Positions 30,915-43,230 of a stretch of DNA of 64,000 bases are shown here, one piece after another (the stretch's first letter is position 1; each line of letters opens with the position of its first letter). The notes under the pieces were generated by a model. That model did not search any database and had not been told where the DNA came from. It worked only from the letters and a program-made list of their open reading frames with translations. The position numbers were made by a program, and so were the translations under genes. Source of the stretch: Plasmodiophora brassicae (taxonomy: Eukaryota; Endomyxa; Phytomyxea; Plasmodiophorida; Plasmodiophoridae); contig JASFAU010000005.1 of the NCBI GenBank assembly GCA_039704465.1, positions 310,001 to 374,000 of the forward strand, read 5' to 3'.

Positions 30915-33393
30915 TTACTGTCGAAGTTTGAGAAAGAATCGTTTGAGCAGGCGGGCCTCGCTGGCAACGGTGCGGCTGAGTTGGTCGGGATCGGCGTCCG
31001 GCGGCAGGTTGATCACGGTTTTGATATTGGCGCCGGCCTCCTCGACGCCGTCGAGGAACGGCACCAGGTCGTAGTAGAAGTCATCGCTCATCATCATCAT
31101 GTGCTTTGCGAGATTCTCAGCCAGTGCTAATAGGCACCGCTTGGCGTAGAACCAAGTGTCCGGGCTAAGCTTCTTGCTGTATGGCTCTACAGGGGCAGAA
31201 CATCATCGGACCGATTGGCCAACAGGTCCACTTCCCTATCAAACGCAGCCTACCGAGGCTCTTCATGATTCGCGAGATGCCGAATTTGTAGTTGAGCTTC
31301 GAGCAGTACAGGGTTCCAATCACCAGGTTGACGATACACAGATGGTAGAGTTGAGGCGTATTCCCCTCCGTGTCGTACTCCATCATCTCCTCCTCTTTCT
31401 CGATCTGCACAACGGGATGAGTTACTCATCCCCTGCCCAGCTGCTGCTGCTGCTGCTGCTGTACATACCTGATTCATCAACTCTTGTGCCACATCGTTTT
31501 GCGAAGTCATGATATAGGAGACACACAGGTTGGCCATGACCATCGCCTTGACGTCTACGTGACGAGAGTGCGTCGGTGGTGACCAGGAGGCAGAACGAGG
31601 TGCACAGCGTTACCGAGGATGCTGTTCGTGGCTTGCTTCTTAACGATCGGTTCATAGTAGCGAATGGCTTCCTTGAACTTGTTCTCCTGCATGAAGAACG
31701 TGTGGGCGACGTTGAGTTTCCAGACGGGGTGGTCGCTGCAGAACTCGGCCGACTGCTTGAAGATGGCCTCAACTGCTGCATAGTTCTGACGGTCCCAGTA
31801 GATGCGCGCCTGGGACATCAGCACCGGCATGTACCGCTCCAAAGCCTCGTCGTATCCCTTCAGGGATGCCTTGATCAGTTCGTTATCATGCGCGACTCTA
31901 TTCCATACGTTCAGCTCGATAGGCTTCTGCTCCCACAATCAAAATCGCAGCCAGTACCTTCCGTCTTGGATGGCCTTGGTCATCTTCCGTAGCTGTTCAA
32001 TGTGCTTCGCCGCCAGCAGGTCGAACTTTCGGAAGGCCTCTTCCGGTGACGACTGGACCAAGATCGTCGCCTCTGCATCATGGAATAAGAGATTCGCATT
32101 ATCCCTGTATCCATCAATGGATGGGCCTACCCAGGTATTCGTGCAACTCCTGGCCGAGATGTGTTTCACGCAGGTGAAGGTTCGCTGCGAGCACGTCGCC
32201 GGCCGCGTCAAAGTACCCCAGCTTGCAGTAGAGCAGTAACAGGTTGCCGAACGTCTCTGGGGGGAATGTTGCCTGGCCTGCCCAGCGCGGTCATGTCAGC
32301 ACCCGCGATTCGACAGTCAGCGCAGCGGTTCACCCACTGAGCAGGAAATTCAACTTGCGAAGGCCCCCGTTCGGGTCACTTGCTATGTTGACCAGCGCCT
32401 GGTTGTGTAAGGTGACGGCGTCAAGTTCATCCTCACCGCGCGGTGGCATATCGATCAAGGCGTCGCGAGCCGCCTCCATGTTATTCAGCTGGTACTCGAT
32501 CGCCGACTTCAGGTTGAACGCCTCCACGAGCATGCTCTCACGAAGCACCTGGCTGTTACCCACGCTGTGCACCTCGACGCCATCCCCGCCGCTTCCAACA
32601 CTCAGCTCGGGATGCTCCTGGATGCCTCGCTCGATAACATCGGCGACATGCTTTAAGGCGGGACCGTACTGCCCTGGAACCAATTGGCAGTTACACGTCG
32701 TGCGAACGATGGGCGGTCGGCCTGGATAACAACGTACCTAGCTTATAGTAGCACAGCGCGATGTTGTACGACACGTCGGGCGAGTACCCGAGCTGGTTCT
32801 TCGCGTCCGTCAGCCTTGAAATGGCTTCCTCGAACCGTTCGTCTTTGAACGCCAAGCACGCTTCGGCAACGGCAGCGTCTGCGATTATCGCAATCAGTAG
32901 GCGGTTCAAGAGCCCAGCTGCAGAGAGCGTTCCAACCAGGATCGGATTTCGGCAGCGATTCGTCGATGACGGACCGGCACCCGACCAGGTCGTCCTGCTC
33001 GTATTTGCAGGCGGCCTGCAGCAGGACAACCTTTCGGGCCTGCTGTTCGTCGGTCACCTGGTGACAGACCCGCAGCGCCTGGTCGTACATGCCCGCTTTG
33101 TACAGCGACTGAGCGTAGTACACCTTGTACTCGTCGATGCCCGGGTGGTGCTTCACCAGCTCTTCGTACGTGTTGGCAGCGGCCCCGAATTCCTGCATGT
33201 AGTAATAGCAGTGGCCGAGAAGCGATAACCCTGCTCGCGACTTGGGCGCATCGACCAGCTCCGCCTGCAGGTGGCGGACCGCATCGGCCCACTGTCCATC
33301 GCGAATCTTCCCGTATATCAGCGCCGTCTTATTCAGATCGGACACCTTCTTCTGCATGCCATGGGCGTTCAGCGCCGTCTGCGGGCGCGCCAT
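30915..33393 (-). CDS. TTC30: Intraflagellar transport protein IFT70 (TTC30)
   Basis: Nine exons (33393..32937, 32878..32738, 32673..32338, 32277..32131, 32072..31958, 31897..31614, 31554..31469, 31404..31254, 31186..30915; introns 58-67 nt) give 662 residues, against 665 in human TTC30A. The protein is a string of tetratricopeptide repeats. Family blocks are strong throughout: LSLLGHCYYYMQEFGAAA, VEAFNLKSAIEYQL, FPPETFGNLLLLYCK, VWKLNVAHTFFMQENKFKEA, ANLCVSYIMTSQN and LCIVNLVIGTLYC. IFT70 belongs to the IFT-B core and is needed to build flagella, so the organism makes a flagellated cell. It shares a 256-bp divergent promoter region with the PDE gene. The intron at 31468..31405 contains a (CTG)n run. 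Confidence 0.96.
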
Positions 33394-33649
33394 CGTCGCC
33401 TCCTATCGGGCAGACGAGATGCGGCCCTCTCAGTCGTCACAGAAACCATTCGGCCTCCAATCGCGCAGATTGAACCAATGCCGGCCCATGACCCCAGGCC
33501 GCACGCCTCTGGGCTGACCGGGAACCCGCCTGCACTGCATCGTGCACTTGTTGAGGATCGTCATGCGACGTACCGATCGCCAATATCTACGGCTGGTGTA
33601 CGCGATTTGATCGCCTGTTCAGCATTACGGAGGGCGCTCGCTGGCCACC

Positions 33650-36600
33650 ATGAATGACGACGCCGAGGTGCAGGTGCGTGCAGCATCGCGCCCCTGCGTA
33701 TGCGGCATGTGCCCTAATGTTCGCGACGGCGATCTGCACAGCAACTGCGTCGCCGCCTCAGCGTCGCCCTGCGCGAATGCCAGAACTATCACTCGCGGTT
33801 GCAGGCGACCATCGAGTATATCGCCGAGCGGCAGTCGTCGTGGGCCGCCGGCGGCGGCCATGACCAGAAGTCCATCGACATCGACGCGATTCGGACCCGG
33901 CGGCTGGAGCTGGAGGCGATCGCCGCCAGGCTCAAGATCGACGGCATCGCCGACGATGACGCTGAGACAACCGCGTCAGCCATAGCAAGGATGAGGCTCG
34001 CCGAAGAGGAGTGTCGGGTCGCCGAGCTCAGGAAGCAACTGGAAGCACAGCGCCGCGAGATCCTGCGACTCAAATCGCAAGGATCGCGTCGCAACTCGGT
34101 ACGCATGCGACGCATCCGACAGATTGCACAGCCGTTGTTGTGAACGCTGTCGCGCTTACAGCCGGTGAGCGACCTGGACTCGATTGTGACCGACCTGTTT
34201 CCGGAAAGGCGCGTTTCCGGATCCGGTGACAACGCTACGATGGCGCCTGCGATCGTGACCAGGCTGTCGCAGTCCTCAACCGCATCATCATCAGTTAACG
34301 ATGACGGCGGAGAAGGCGCACAGAAGACGCTGGATGAGATCTTCGACTATATCTCGACGCGGATGCTTCGTGGGACGCTGACCGAATCCATGTTCGTCCG
34401 GGTGCTCAGCGTCAACAATGCCAAGAACAAGACAGGCGTCTTCAAACAGCTGTTTCGCGTTCTGCGGTTGTACCAGCGAATCGTACGGATTAGCCAGGAT
34501 CTGGGTCACCAAACCGAAACGAGGTCAGCGACGGGGATGTATCTTTCGGTGAAGGTGGCTGGCCCGCTGATGCGCGTCGAACAGGGCGGCCCTGTCGCGG
34601 ATCGAGGACATCGTGTACGATGTCATGGAAGTGCAACTCGTCAACATCTACCTGTGCGATCGCAAACGGAACATGATTGAGTGCCTGGGTTCAGCTCACG
34701 GTTCGTCGTCGTCGACAACCGACCTGTCTTCGACGGTTAATGTCGCCTTGCAGATCACTGCTCGACTGGGTTCAACGTCAAGGTTGGCGAAGGCGTTGTG
34801 GGGACGGTGGTGGAGAACCCAGGCATCGTGAACGTCACGTATGATGACAGCGACGATGTAAAACTGAAAGGCATGCCTTGGGTTTGTACGTGCATTATTG
34901 GGCAGATGCTGACCCGGCTGCCTAGCAGACCTGCTGTCAGTTGAGTATCGCGGGATCAAAGTGAACTCCATGTTGGTTGGTCCGATCGCAGATGAATCCA
35001 GTGACACCATCCTCGGTGTCATCCAATGCTTCAACAAAAAGAACGGGCCTTTCAACAGCACCGACGAAGTCATTCTCGAGCAAATCGCGAAACAGGCCGC
35101 GAACATTTTAACGACAACGTTAAGGTCAGATGCCCCGCCTTCTCCATTTGCGAATAGCTTTCTGACGATATGAACACCAGGTTCCAAGAGGAAAAGAAAC
35201 GTCAGGACCGAAACGACGTACTAATGGATATTGTCAAGACGGTCCACACGAACGACGATATCGACGAAATCATCTCAAAGGCATGCAGTCGACTGTGCAG
35301 CAGACTGTGTGGTGATGCAGCAATGACGTTGCTGCCAGGTCGTGGAGGCCTCTTATCGCGTTGTGCACTGCGACCGCGTATCTCTGTTCATGATCGACCC
35401 GTCGACAAATGAGCTGTGGTTCAAGGTGTCGAAAGATGCATCGGCGGCCGGTTTCCGGTTTCCCATCGGGAAAGGTACGCCATTGAATCTGAATACGGGC
35501 CGCGCAAATGGCACCTCAAACGGGATACTGCAGGCATTGCTGGATTTGTGGCATCGTCCGGCGAGAGTCTCAACATCGTCGATGCCTATAAGGATGACCG
35601 GTTCAGCTCCGTCCTGGATCGCCAGAGCAATTACCAGACGAGGACCATCTTGTGCATTCCCGTATGTACCGATCGTGGCTTTGGCGTAAGGCCGCCGCCT
35701 AACTCGGGTCTTTGCAGATTTGCAATTTCAAAGGAAAACCTGTCGCCGTCCTTCAGTGCATCAACAAATACTGCATGCTATGCGACAAGGTTCCCTGCCT
35801 GGAACACCAGGTGCAGTTCGAGGACAGCGATCTCGAGATAATGCAGGTCTGGAGCAATGTGCGCACCCCATTACGGAAGGGGCACGGTTGTCATGCTCGT
35901 CGTGGTAGACATTTGCCCGGGAAGTCGCCAGTGCACTGCAGCGGAAGGCGCAGGAGAGCTCCTTCCAGCAGGCAATGGACATGGACGGCAACAGGTCGCA
36001 TATGAAGGATTACATCCGGCAGTTTATCGGAGGTGGCAACAACGTCTCCAAACGGTTATTGCAATATGTGAAACCGGCGTCGATGAGTTACTGACCGGAC
36101 CAGTGCAGACGTATGGCACTTACGTCAGATCAAACGACGCCGGAGATCGAATGGCCGGTCATTTCGGTGAAGGCCGAAGCCAGCGAGCTTTGCGACTGGA
36201 CGTTTGACTATTTCACCAAGACATCCGACGAGCAATTGGGTACCCCCTTGTGTACGTCACTCGGAACGCAGAGCGCCTCTTACCGTTGCGCGCCAGGCCT
36301 GTCCGAGCACATCTTCGACATCCTGGAGCTGATTACGACGTTTCGAATCAACAGGACCAGGCTGCGAAACTTTTTCGTCGAAGTACGCAAACTGTACAAA
36401 GACAACCCATACCACAACTTCCAGCACGCCTTCTCGGTCCTGCACATGGTGTTCCTGTTCGTGACGACGACTTCGGCGAAGACGATGCTGACGCGGGCGG
36501 ATATCCTGGCGCTCACCGTTGGCGCCATCGGCCACGACGTCGGGCACCCGGGCATGAATAACGATTTCCTCATCAACACGTACGCGACCAGCATACTATT

Positions 36601-37352
36601 TCAGTGTACAGCGCTTACCTATGGGATGTGCACAGGGAGCACGAGCTTGCCGTGCGTTATAACGACGCGTCCGTCCTGGAGAATCATCATGCGGCATCGG
36701 TTTGCCAGCTGATGCGACAGGAGAACTGCGATTTCCTGCCCGAGATGACGCGACAGCAGCGCCAGGAGCTTCGCAAGTGCATGGTCGAGGCCATCCTGCA
36801 CACCGACCAGAGCCTGCATAAGTCAATGCTCGACAACCTCATGACGAAGGCAAGTCGCTTCGTGAAGAATGTATCGCGCGACATGGCTGACCGGTGTGCC
36901 CCGCGCTGCAGATCAACACCAACCAGACGATCAACAGGGACAGTCCTGCTGACCGCCAAATGTTAGTCAACAACATCTTGCACTGCAGCGACATTGGCAA
37001 CCCATGCCTGCCTGTCCATATGAGCCAGGAGTGGGCCAAAGCCATTCAGCAGGAGTTCTACCAGCAGGTCGGTAGCTCGCGGGTGTCGTCATCAGCGTCA
37101 ACTAACGTCTGCGGTACTGGTTAGGCGACGCGCGAGAAGGCCATGGGATTACCGTATGCTGCGTTCATGGCGAACGATTCCGAAGAGGCGCTGGCTACCT
37201 TACAGATTAACTTCATCAACTATGTCGTCAGCCCCATATGGAAAGCCATGCACGAATTCCTACCTGAGCTGACGGTCGCAATGAATAACATGGCGGCGAA
37301 CAAAGCCGCCTGGGAGCAGGCCAAGGAAAAGGCCAAAGCAGCCACCGACTAA
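33650..37352 (+). CDS. GAF-domain 3',5'-cyclic-nucleotide phosphodiesterase (941 aa, 16 exons)
   Basis: Exons: 33650..33673, 33742..34098, 34162..34523, 34585..34688, 34754..34885, 34929..35124, 35181..35280, 35339..35474, 35534..35661, 35718..35846, 35909..36054, 36109..36239, 36297..36579, 36636..36849, 36912..37067, 37125..37352. An N-terminal coiled coil precedes two GAF domains (about residues 240-400 and 410-580; the second has the sequence NIVDAYKDDRF, like the NKxDE motif). The class I PDE catalytic domain follows, with NPYHNFQHAF, HDVGHPGMNNDFL, ELAVRYNDASVLENHH and the metal-binding Asp in HCSDIGNP. It hydrolyses cAMP and/or cGMP, probably under GAF control, as in PDE2/5/6/11. Two introns (35281..35338 and 36850..36911) appear to use GC donors. 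Confidence 0.94.
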
Positions 37353-37485
37353 ATATGCCCATTGGACGTTCTTATCAAGTATACCATCGAAACCTTAATA
37401 TCTCGGACGATTTGTCTTACACGGTGGTGGCCACGTGCCTGTTGACACCAGATCGTGCCAGTATCGTATCTTAATCGCTTCACAA

Positions 37486-39065
37486 ATGTCGCGTCTGCAG
37501 GCTCTGTTCATCGTCATATCGCTGGGCTGGCAAACCACGACAGGGTTCGACCTACCTCGACGACAGCTCCTGCAATTCCCAGAGTTAGCGAACACGGTCC
37601 AGGGATCAGGCCTGTGCAACAAGGAGGCGGCCAGTTTTATCACTGCCACGAACGGGTCCTGCCCCCTCAAGTCGACAGCGGACGACTGTAAGCAGTCGGG
37701 ATGCTACGGGACGAGGCTGTCTGGGTTCGAACGCGTCGCCCTTCGCTGCGGTAACCCGTCGGACATCCCTACTTTACAGCAAGCAGCCGTTGTCGCTGGA
37801 TATGATCGCGTAAGTCGCCGAATGGTGACGGCTGAGAGCAGCACTACCTAACAGCAGTGATTGTTTTAAGGCGAAATGCCTGCGTAACCAAGGGAACTTT
37901 CCCTACCTGCAGGCCGGAGCGATCCTGAAGACTGTCGACTTCAACTCTGAAACAAGCATCAATGCCGCCATGAACCAGATTTGCAACGACACGTACATGT
38001 CATTGGCGATGTCGCTCAGCACCGATGTTATCGAGCAATCATTGTGCCGTCAACCGACTCTAGTTGGGACGTGGTCAGTTCCACCCATGATCGGACCGAA
38101 TCAGCAGCACACTCAAGCCCATCGCTCTACAGGTGCGCTCGGAGCCTGTACGAGATGCAGTCGAACCGGACCATCGACAAACTGTGCAGCCCTTGTGGTC
38201 GGCATTCCAAATATCTGACGCCACAGCAACGCAAGGTCTACTGCATGCGGGACCAAACAGGAAACTTCTGTGGCACTGCCCTGATGACGTATTTCGGGAC
38301 CAGTGGCACGCTCAGCAGCGCGCCAGACTGTGCAGGGCTTGATGTGACCACTCCTGGAACCTGTACTGACAAGTGCACTGCCTACCTACGAGACGTCGTG
38401 GAGCAGAGCGGTTGCTGTTTAACAACCGCATTCAATGCGGCCGTATCTCTAGCCGGGTCCGCTAAAGAAGTGGCCGCCGCCCTCAAACGAGAGGTTCGTT
38501 CGCAGTCGGCGTTGTGGGGACTGGATGGACCGTCTGAAACGCTGCCTAGTGGAATTATTACCAGTCAGACTGTAAGATCAAAATGCAACCGGCGTGTCCC
38601 ATACCGCACCAGGCAGTGGTGCAATTTGAGCTGCAGGTCAATGGCCTCGTCAACGTCGACTCATTGAACCTTGGGTATGTGTGCACCGCGATACGGTCGG
38701 CTGTCAGCCGCTGGTACGTCGTCTCAATCGACGACGTCGCCTGCTCGCAAATGAAGGGCAACGTTTTCTGGGTGGAGTTTATCACAGCGGCATCCGCACA
38801 GGATATCACGGTCAGACTCCATCTGCGAACGCACATGCACCGAGCTGACCGTCATCACTAGGACGACAATCTGGTGGTCGACAATATGAGCCGGCAAGGA
38901 ATACTGAACATTCCCGAACTCTACCAGTACCTGTGGTCCGATGAAACCAGGCCGCCCACCGCCGTCAAGCTGGCGACGCCGCAATACACGCAGGCCTCGC
39001 CTCGTTCGGCCAGCCCCACGAACGCCCTGTTGGCAACGATGATCGCCCTATACCTCTTCCTCTGA
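37486..39065 (+). CDS. GPI-anchored, Cys-rich surface protein (456 aa)
   Basis: Five exons (37486..37809, 37871..38048, 38105..38571, 38613..38810, 38862..39065) read in frame. Met at 37486 opens a signal peptide (MSRLQALFIVISLGW...). The mature part has about 20 cysteines, including GSCP, DDCKQSGCYG, CSPCGRH and SGCCLTT, and scattered N-glycosylation sequons. The C-terminus is Ser/Thr/Pro-rich and ends in a hydrophobic tail (NALLATMIALYLFL), the pattern of a GPI attachment signal. Nothing enzymatic is recognised. The protein is probably displayed at the cell surface or in a spore or cyst wall. The intron at 38572..38612 is only 41 nt; exon 2/3 splicing was chosen to keep the frame and is less sure than the rest. 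Confidence 0.68.
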
Positions 39066-39870
39066 TCATGACGCCCTATACGCCTCGACATGAGGCCCTT
39101 CCAAATGCCGAATAAATTGCCAATGGTTTTTGTGCAGCAGTTCAGAGGCGGACGGCGTTGGCAGCTCCACGGTGCCAACAGCCGTCCAGCGACACTCAAC
39201 AAGTCCCTGTCTTGGTACGCAAGGGACGTCCGCAGCGATGGCGCAAACGTTGAGGCTCTCTGTCCATTTCCATCAGGACTGCCGGAATGTCGCCCCATAC
39301 GTCACTCGGATCCTCTGACGGTCCCAAACGCCTCCTCTACGACAACGAATGGATCCAGCTCGCCGGCATGGACGTCGCCAGCTGATGATTGGGGCTATGC
39401 GAGACGTCGTCGTCGCTGGGCGGCCGACCGTCTGCCTACCTACACCCGGTCCGGGAAGCATTAGCCAGCACTAGTTTAGCATACCGTGGATCGTAATATT
39501 CCCACACATGAGCGTTTCGCGTCACGGCACGATCTGTGTCTGCACAAAAACGCTCTTGTTATCGTCACATCGACGTTTGTCTTCCCATGGCCCTGGCGCC
39601 TCTGTTGCGCTCTTGGTGGGTCGGGCGATCGTACTGTCAGCGCGTCCTAGGCACCTGCAAAGCCGTTAGTCAAGTGTCGGAGCGAGAGCATCGTGAACCA
39701 CTGACAGACACTCATACGCTGAGCAAACCCCGCCTTATACCTGCATGTCTGTGGGGAAGAAAAACTCGTGGGGCCGAAATGACCACCAGGTTCATCATCA
39801 TTTTTGCGTCAGGCGACGCGAGGCGATTTGTGTCGAAACCAGAATTATTTGACTCGGCAGCCGGTTGGGG

Positions 39871-40450
39871 ATGTTGGTGGCGAGGGGGCTGTTGGCGAGG
39901 TCGGGCGCGGTCGTAGTGGGGCGCCGAGGCCTTGCCACAACTGCCGCGCGGCCGCTGTCGCCACACGTGACAATCTATAAGTTCCCGTTGGCGGCCCTCT
40001 CGTCGATTGCTAACCGAGTCACCGGCTGTGTGCTGTCCGGCGGTCCGTCTTGCGTTCGACAATGATGCACGGTTCCTGATTCGTTCGTGTAGTGGTCGCT
40101 GGTGCGGGTCTGATCAGTTGCAACGGGGGCGACGTCGTCGGCATCGTTAACTCCATCAAGTCCGGCGCCCCCATCGTTGTTCCCGTACTGAAGCTCGCAA
40201 TTGCTTTCCCACTTGTGTACCATTACCTGGGAGGTATTCGCCACCTGGTAATATTCTGTTACACGCATTGCTTCAGTGGGTCCTGAAGGTTCCGTAGTAC
40301 TGGGACGCTACTTGTCAGGGACTTACCATCAGTGCAACGCGTTCGTCTTCGGTTGCCCTTTTCGCGACATCTGCCGTTCTATCACTTCTGCTTGCCGGCT
40401 ACACACTTCCTAAGAAAGGAGCGGCTGTCGAGAAGAACAAGAAGCATTGA
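39871..40450 (+). CDS. SDHC: Succinate dehydrogenase cytochrome b560 subunit (SdhC), mitochondrial
   Basis: Three exons (39871..40042, 40093..40247, 40298..40450; two 50-nt introns) give 159 residues. A presequence rich in Arg and Ala (LLARSGAVVVGRRGLATTA) leads to the family signature RPLSPHVTIYKFPLAALSS and NRVTG. Three membrane segments follow; the middle one is followed by YHYLGGIRHL, which supplies the heme-binding His region, then WDATCQG. SdhC and SdhD anchor complex II in the inner mitochondrial membrane and bind ubiquinone and heme b. A slightly charged tail (PKKGAAVEKNKKH) extends the last helix. Confidence 0.92.
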
Positions 40451-40500
40451 AGAAGGAAGAACATCATCAACGAACAATATACGACGCCAATTGGCTGTGT

Positions 40501-43230
40501 TCATTTGCGGTTCTTTGTGCGCATCCTAGGATGCTTATTTGCTGCCGACTTCTTGAGGTTCTTCACGAGGTAGTCGATACGAGCGTCACCGGGAACGGAA
40601 GCACCACTGTTTTCTTGCTGGACCGATGCATCTCCAGACAACGCTTGCCGCTTTCGTTCGCGAATTTCTTGTTCGCGCATCGCTGCCCGTTCTTTGCGTT
40701 TCTGCTGTCGTATCTGCTGCAACTTCGACATACCGTCCGTGTTCTTGAACGCCGGATCAGTAGGATCAATCGCAAACTCTTCTCGTTCGAAAATGGCTTT
40801 GAATCGGTCGTCGTCGACAATGGTTTGGACATCGAACGCAGCACCTCCTTCACCGTCAATCTTGCGGCCATCGGCTTCCTCTTCAGCAAGCATCTTTTGT
40901 CGCTTGTTCTTTTTCTTCGATCTGCTTGACTTGTTCTCGTGGGCATCAACCAGTTGCTTCAAGTTGTAGCCCTTTGTTCGGTGAAGTGCTTCGCCGTCAT
41001 CACCTACGAACGATATTAAGCCAGTGTTTGTCTTCAGTTCGTGATAAGTCGGCGAACCCTCGTTCAAAAGGAGCAGTTCGAGTTCAGCACGCTTCTTGTC
41101 ATCTTCGGGGTCCTTAGTCTCGTGACGCTTTCCTTTTGATTTCGATTTCGCCTCGTGGCCACGACTGGCCTGGTCAGGCTGCTCCTCAATATAATGATCA
41201 TCCTTGAAAGCGTCGGCAAAGAACAGGTCGTTCTTTTCTTCCGCGGTCAGCGGATCGGTTAGCGATTCCTCCAAGGTGACACCGCCCGCACCGCGAACCC
41301 TATACCGCCAGTGTTAGAGGGCAATGGACGGGACATCCGCACAAACGGTTCACCGTTTCTTCTCTTTGCGCTTGCGCTGACGTGCTTCCCAGACAGTTTC
41401 ATTGGCAAGCGCTTCCTTGCGCGTTTTCGCATCGAGCATCGCCTGGCCGATATTGCTCAAGCCTGGTGTGAACGAAACCGTAATATCACCGACGACGTCT
41501 TCTTCGTCTTCTTTTTCTTGGGCTTGCTTTATATCTGCAAAGGTATCAGATGCGCAGAAACCCAGGTGAAGTATATGATACACCTTTCAAAAGACCAAGG
41601 TATCGGCTTCGGGCACGCCGTTTAAGAGCGACTTTTTCACCCTCGCCATCAGTTTCGCTTACAACGGCATCAGTGCCTTCAGCATCGCTATCGGCAGGGG
41701 CAAGATACACCTGAATACGTTCATCATTAGATGGAACGTTTTGCCATTCTAGCCAGAGTCCAACCGACCTCAATATCGCGGTTATCCAACTGCTCATGTG
41801 TCAGTTTTCGCCTGAAGAACTGTTGTCGGTTCGGGTCGTCTGCATCCCAACTGCACTTGACGCGACTGTGGTGCAGAGACGATGTGATGAAATCTGTCGG
41901 ATTGTACCCTTCAGGAGCATCAACAGCCCGATCCCTATATCTGTTTAACAAACGATATGACGGTATTCGCAGCAACAGTATTTACCTGATGTGTTCATCT
42001 TGAAATACAACGTCGTCAGGAACAAAGCGCATATCGAGTAAGTTCGACGTCTGTTCGAACTCGAGACCATCGCATTCGGCGTACAAACGAGAGGCGCATG
42101 CAACCGCGTCACATTCGACAACAGCGAAGTAGTATCGAAGCTTCTGTCTTTCGTATTGTCTAAGGCGTTCCATATCGATACCTGACAAGCGAGAGAGTCA
42201 TGACCAATGTATCGTGTCGGCCGCAACTAATTACCATCTTCTCTGTCGTCGTCCTCATCATCCGACGAAAGACCCTGGTCAAAGCCATTCTTCGTCTCAT
42301 CGTTTTCGACACCCGCCCATATGTTTTGAGGACCCTGTTAAACCATGGCCGATAAACAAACAGTTCGGGCCACAATACGGACAGGATGTGTACCCATTCC
42401 GACTCTTTACGAATCATTTCTCGCCCGTACTCAGAGGTGTAGACGGTTACGGACAGGATGTTCCCAGAGTCCCCAACAAACGATTGCAGCATTACGAGAA
42501 GATCAACAGCACGGACGCGATCCCATTCCAGGTTAACAATCGCAAGCCGACGGGATTCACCGCCTAGCGGGACATCTTCTTTCTCCTCCGTCTAAATCCG
42601 AACTGAATGAGCATGGACATTACAATGAAAGCAGTCAACGATCAGTCAGTACCTGGTCGCCGGCTTCTTCATCAACCTTGACACCATCATCGGAGCTTTC
42701 ACTAGAGGCATCGTCATCGCTGGAGTCCGTTTCAAAGCCAACGCGGCTAATGTCCCTCGCGCCTTCGTCGGTTGGATCACCATCATCTTCACTACGCCAG
42801 CATGAGCTTCAAGGAGCACAGAAATACAAAATACTAACCTCGAAGGAAGGACATCTGGTTCGTCAGAGCTTTTGTCCTGGTCATCTTCGAGCTCGTAATA
42901 CCGGTGCAAATTGTCGCCATATGCATCCGTTTCCACTTTTCTTCCGTATTCATCGATAACGTCTACATCCGGCTATTAGGTATGTCAATACGCCATACCA
43001 GTAGGTGCACACATACAGTTTGACTGGAATCGTGGATCGTCAAACATTCCCTTGAACCGTTCATCAATCTGAACTTTTCTCTTGCTTTTCGGCATAGTCT
43101 GAAACCGAGGATCCGAGTGCACTCGAGCAAACCGAGGATCGTCAATAACTTCATCGTCGTTCCTAGGCCTTGGTCTGCCGCCCTTTTTCGGTTTCGGTGC
43201 GCCCTTAGCCTTCTTCGTGTTAGCTCCCAT
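40501..43230 (-). CDS. ESF1: ESF1 (NUC153) ribosome-biogenesis factor
   Basis: Ten exons (43230..43017, 42962..42839, 42791..42653, 42591..42394, 42334..42235, 42181..41986, 41940..41769, 41710..41584, 41534..41354, 41299..40501; introns 45-61 nt) give 749 residues. Family hallmarks in order: DDPRFARVHSDPRFQTMP and KVQIDERFKGMFDD, an acidic stretch, RRLAIVNLEWDRVRAVDLLV, RYYFAVVECD, ECDGLEFEQTSNLLDMRFVPDD, EVYLAPADSD, and near the end the NUC153 motif DDDRFKAIFEREEFAIDPTDPAF. ESF1 is a nucleolar protein needed for 18S rRNA maturation. Much of the rest is charged Lys/Glu sequence as usual for the family. The start is the Met of MGANTKKAKG. Confidence 0.94.
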
